Assembly: GCA_029256485.1 (NCBI GenBank)
Contig: JAQSXU010000189.1
Coordinates: 1 to 6,320, forward strand
DNA: 6,320 bases
Origin: Clostridiaceae bacterium
GTDB lineage: Bacteria > Bacillota_A > Clostridia > Clostridiales > Clostridiaceae
Reading direction: 5' to 3'
The translations under genes were made by a program, and so were the position numbers. Positions 4,420 to 6,320 of this stretch are shown piece after piece. Under the pieces are notes generated by a model, which saw nothing but the letters and a program-made list of their open reading frames with translations, had not been told where the DNA came from and did no database searches. Position 1 is the stretch's first letter, and each line of letters begins with the position of its first letter.

Positions 4420-4712
4420 TTATTAAAGGATAATTTTAAAGGGGACATTGAAATCCCTTTTTCAACAAGTTCTAAAAATTCATCTCTAGGAATGTTTATT
4501 CCACCTAAGCTTTCAAGATGTTTAGTATAAACCTGGCAGTCTATTACAATAAAGTCTTTTTCCTCTAATAGTTTGCAAAGAGTAATAAAAGCTGCTTTAG
4601 AACTATTACTCAGGTCTGTAATCAAACAGTCGTATTGGTGTTTTACTGCCCGCATATGTACTATATACCCACATATATGAATCTGTTTAATGGTTTCTAT
4701 CCACTGTCCTAT
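4413..4712 (-). pseudogene. aat: C-terminal fragment of leucyl/phenylalanyl-tRNA-protein transferase
   Basis: Aat adds Leu or Phe to the N-terminus of proteins for the N-end-rule pathway. The frame from an ATG at 4655 gives 80 residues: TDLSNSSKAAFITLCKLLEE, KDFIVIDCQVYTKHLESLGG, then INIPRDEFLELVEKG. These match the C-terminal third of Aat (SMF...NASKxAL, LIDCQ..T.HL.SLGA, EIPRxEFL). The full protein is about 210-235 residues. The frame stays open upstream to a TAA at 4715-4713 and contains WIETIKQIHICGYIVH, which may be a worn trace of the preceding WI....AYxxLHxLGYAHS helix. The N-terminal half, with the WWSPDPR region, and the GESMF step are missing, and no ribosome binding site fits the ATG. 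It is a non-functional remnant unless it acts as a peptide of unknown role. Confidence 0.75.
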
Positions 4713-4751
4713 TTAGCGCTTACAATATAGATGTTGGTTTTATTATCTAAG

Positions 4752-5099
4752 TCAATTTTCTAATAATTCTATATCTTCTCCCTGTTGTTGTCTTTTTTTA
4801 ATATTTTTTCTTCCCCAAGAACACATTAAATCAACTATCTCGTTCACTGATTTCCCGTATTCTGTAATATGATACTCAACTTTGGGAGGCATTTGATTAT
4901 ACACAACTCTACCTACAATACCATCCTCTTCAAGTTCACGAAGTTGTTGTATAAGAACCTTTTGAGTGATATTAGGGATACAACGTTGTAATTCGCTTGT
5001 CCTTTTTTTCCCTGCCATTAATCGGCATACTATTAAAGCTTTCAATTTACCGCCGATTATATCAAGTGTCGCTTCTATGCCTAAATTATATTGTTTCAT
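4752..5099 (-). CDS. HxlR-family transcriptional regulator
   Basis: The 115-residue product is a complete HxlR-type winged-helix regulator of the YodB/HxlR kind, which binds DNA as a dimer. The order is typical: an opening ATLDIIGGKLKALIVCRLM (residues 10-28) replacing the usual GGKWxxLIL, then GKKRTSELQRCIPNITQKVL, then IQQLRELEEDGIVGR with the recognition helix, the wing VVYNQMPPKVEYHITEYGK, and a C-terminal dimer helix. Cysteines lie at 25, 40 and 93. YodB-type members sense quinones through an N-terminal Cys near residue 6, which is absent here, so Cys25 or Cys40 would have to serve if it is redox-sensitive. GGAGG lies 5 bases before the ATG. It is divergent from the quinone reductase gene at 5426, the usual arrangement of an HxlR regulator and its target. 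Confidence 0.9.
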   Translation of the reverse strand: MKQYNLGIEATLDIIGGKLKALIVCRLMAGKKRTSELQRCIPNITQKVLIQQLRELEEDGIVGRVVYNQMPPKVEYHITEYGKSVNEIVDLMCSWGRKNIKKRQQQGEDIELLEN

Positions 5100-5425
5100 A
5101 ATATCCTCCGATTACAAATCGAAATTCAGATAATAGTAGAACTTATAGCCTAATGCTACCTACTTCATATATTAACACTGTTTTACACATACCTTCAAGT
5201 AAGCTTATTACTTTATTGTGTGTATTTACAAAACTTTTCATGTATGACACAATATGAGTATTCTAAAAACCAAATACATTATAAAGGCTTGTAATTGTTT
5301 TTAAAACTAAAATTAGAACATGTTTAATGGCTCAGTTGCTTTATAAAGCTGATTATAATATGCCGATAAATGTATCTTGTTTTTTGATTTTGAAATAAAT
5401 TTATAAAAATTTAAGGAGGACTATT
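5100..5425. promoter_or_regulatory. Divergent control region between hxlR-type gene and quinone reductase
   Basis: No gene lies here. On the plus strand TATAAT (5354-5359) is the best -10 box. The perfect palindrome GCTTTATAAAGC (5338-5349) falls in the spacer just upstream of it, and a partial copy (TTATAAAGGC) lies at 5280-5289. The matching -35 box is poor (CTCAGT, 5331-5336), as in genes held off or activated by a bound regulator. A second inverted repeat, ATTGTGT/ACACAAT (5215-5221, 5247-5253), has a 25-base spacer. On the minus strand TTGAAG with TAATAT 18 bases on (about 5197-5168) is a possible hxlR promoter. Confidence 0.45.
5338..5349. promoter_or_regulatory. Putative HxlR operator
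   Basis: GCTTTATAAAGC is a perfect 12-bp palindrome placed between the -35 and -10 positions of the quinone reductase promoter. HxlR regulators bind symmetric AT-rich sites in their divergent control regions. The assignment is by position only. Confidence 0.4.
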
Positions 5426-5968
5426 ATGAAAACACTTGTAATTTTAGCACACCCGAATATAGCAGATTCAAAAGTAAATAAAAGATGGAAACAGGAATTG
5501 CTACAATACTCTGATGAAATTACCATTCACGAGATTTACAAAGAGTATCCCGACTGGAGTATTGATATTTTGAAAGAGCAAAAATTAATCGAAGCATACG
5601 ATACGATTATATTTCAATTTCCATTATATTGGTATAGTTATCCACCTTTATTAAAAAAGTGGTTGGATGATGTTTTTACTCATGGATGGGCTTATGGTTC
5701 TAAAGGTAAGAAGCTCAAAGGTAAGAAGCTAGGGATAGCAATGTCAATTGGTGATAAAGAAGAAAATTACTTACCCACTGGTTCAGTTAATTTTACTGTA
5801 GATGAAGTTATCGTTCCTTTTAAAGCAAGCGCAGTTCATGTTGGTGCTATTGTTTTACCGTATTTTGCCACCTTTGGAGTTTCATTTAAAACTAGTGACG
5901 AAGATATTAATCAGAGTGCAAAAGACTATATCAAATATATTTTCAAACATAACCAGCAAAAAAATTGA
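5426..5968 (+). CDS. NAD(P)H:quinone oxidoreductase, flavodoxin-fold (YwrO/KefF/MdaB type)
   Basis: The 180-residue product fits the PF02525 flavodoxin-fold family, soluble FMN/FAD enzymes that reduce quinones by two electrons using NAD(P)H. It opens with the first beta strand and flavin phosphate loop MKTLVILAHPNIADSKVNK. The hallmark segment FQFPLYWYSYPPLLKKWLDD, then VFTHGWAYG, spans residues 63-91 and forms the flavin and dimer contact. LPYFATFG follows at 144-151, before a C-terminal helix. Length and both ends are typical. AAGGAGG lies 6 bases before the ATG, a strong site. The divergent HxlR gene is its likely regulator, so the pair probably forms a quinone or electrophile defence module. 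Exact substrate and flavin cannot be read from the sequence. Confidence 0.88.
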   Translation: MKTLVILAHPNIADSKVNKRWKQELLQYSDEITIHEIYKEYPDWSIDILKEQKLIEAYDTIIFQFPLYWYSYPPLLKKWLDDVFTHGWAYGSKGKKLKGKKLGIAMSIGDKEENYLPTGSVNFTVDEVIVPFKASAVHVGAIVLPYFATFGVSFKTSDEDINQSAKDYIKYIFKHNQQKN

Positions 5969-6062
5969 AAGCACTAGCTAATAGAATTTATATATATTTG
6001 TAACGCTCCTTGAAATCGAATAATAGTATCAGTTGTCAATGGTATATTAAAAGGGAGAAATC

Positions 6063-6231
6063 TTGGCAAACAAAAAGGGAGAGAAATTTCCAACATAGTA
6101 GCAGGTTCGGGTATGAAATTTATAATATAAAACCTGATGTGCCCAAAATAAATAATAATAGGATTGATATAAATACCATAATTCCAGTTACTGTAGCAAA
6201 AATTACATCAAACACACTGACTTATTATTAA
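6063..6231 (+). pseudogene. Small frameshifted gene, unassigned
   Basis: AGGGAG lies 5 bases before a TTG at 6063, whose frame reads LANKKGEKFP and then hits TAG (6096-6098). The next frame continues NIVAGSGMKFII to a TAA at 6128. The third frame continues KPDVPKINNNRIDINTIIPV and TVAKITSNTLTYY to TAA at 6229-6231. Joined, the three pieces make a plausible protein of about 55 residues. The protein-like character passes from frame to frame in order, which is the mark of two small indels, although sequencing error would look the same. A longer frame from TTG at 6010 covers the last part, but its first half looks non-coding. I do not recognise the family. A GC-rich hairpin follows directly. Confidence 0.45.
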
Positions 6232-6237
6232 CATGGG

Positions 6238-6264
6238 AACAGCGAGCACTTTTGGCTCGCTGTT
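6238..6264. terminator. GC-rich hairpin, likely terminator
   Basis: AACAGCGAGC (6238-6247) and GCTCGCTGTT (6255-6264) are perfect 10-bp complements around the 7-base loop ACTTTTG. It begins 7 bases after the stop of the broken small gene. It is one of the most stable hairpins in the window. The following sequence (GTCATTTAG) lacks a good T tract, so a weak intrinsic terminator or a bidirectional one is suggested. Confidence 0.5.
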
Positions 6265-6320
6265 GTCATTTAGCAGCATTCCCAATGAAAGACATTTCTA
6301 ATTCTGCTTTGGTTTATTTG

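Noticed and set aside
6010..6231. A 73-residue protein from TTG at 6010
   Set aside because: The first half is unlike a natural protein and lacks a ribosome binding site; only the last third, which fits the frameshifted small gene at 6063, looks coding.

Overview
The window is very AT-rich. Its ribosome binding sites are strong and purine-rich (AAGGAGG/GGGAGG type), and its protein families and codon choice fit a low-GC Firmicute, most likely a Clostridium-type anaerobe. This is inference from composition and family content; no species is claimed. No tRNA, rRNA, CRISPR array or intact transposase was found.

Layout. 1-93 is the tail of a small domain protein that starts outside the window. 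296-466 (minus) is a LytTR-type regulator cut short at 56 codons, with its promoter and ribosome binding site still present. 467-1667 has no intact gene. It holds several palindromic elements, including an 84-bp perfectly symmetric palindrome between 7-bp direct repeats, and a GC-richer block (about 820-1150) whose stems pair better when read on the minus strand, so it may encode a structured RNA. 1669-2117 carries a PH-domain gene remnant and two tiny unassigned reading frames. 2118-2456 is a regulatory stretch.

2457-4267 is the best-preserved functional block: a ruined Old Yellow Enzyme gene, an intact QueG-like double [4Fe-4S] protein, and an intact MarR regulator with its own strong promoter. 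Nearly identical palindromes (14 of 16 bases) lie before the first gene and on the marR promoter, so MarR probably controls both units.

4266-4419 is a 154-bp palindrome between convergent genes; the stop codons of marR and of an aat (leucyl/phenylalanyl-tRNA-protein transferase) fragment both fall in its arms. 4752-5099 (minus) is an HxlR regulator, divergent from a flavodoxin-fold NAD(P)H:quinone reductase (5426-5968). A perfect 12-bp palindrome lies just upstream of the best -10 box of the reductase gene. The window ends with a small frameshifted gene and a GC-rich hairpin.

Taken together: two regulator-plus-reductase modules (MarR with OYE/QueG-like, HxlR with quinone reductase) suggest a response to electrophiles, quinones or redox stress. 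They sit in a decaying region with at least five broken genes (LytTR, PH domain, OYE, aat, and the small gene at 6063) and many hairpin elements.
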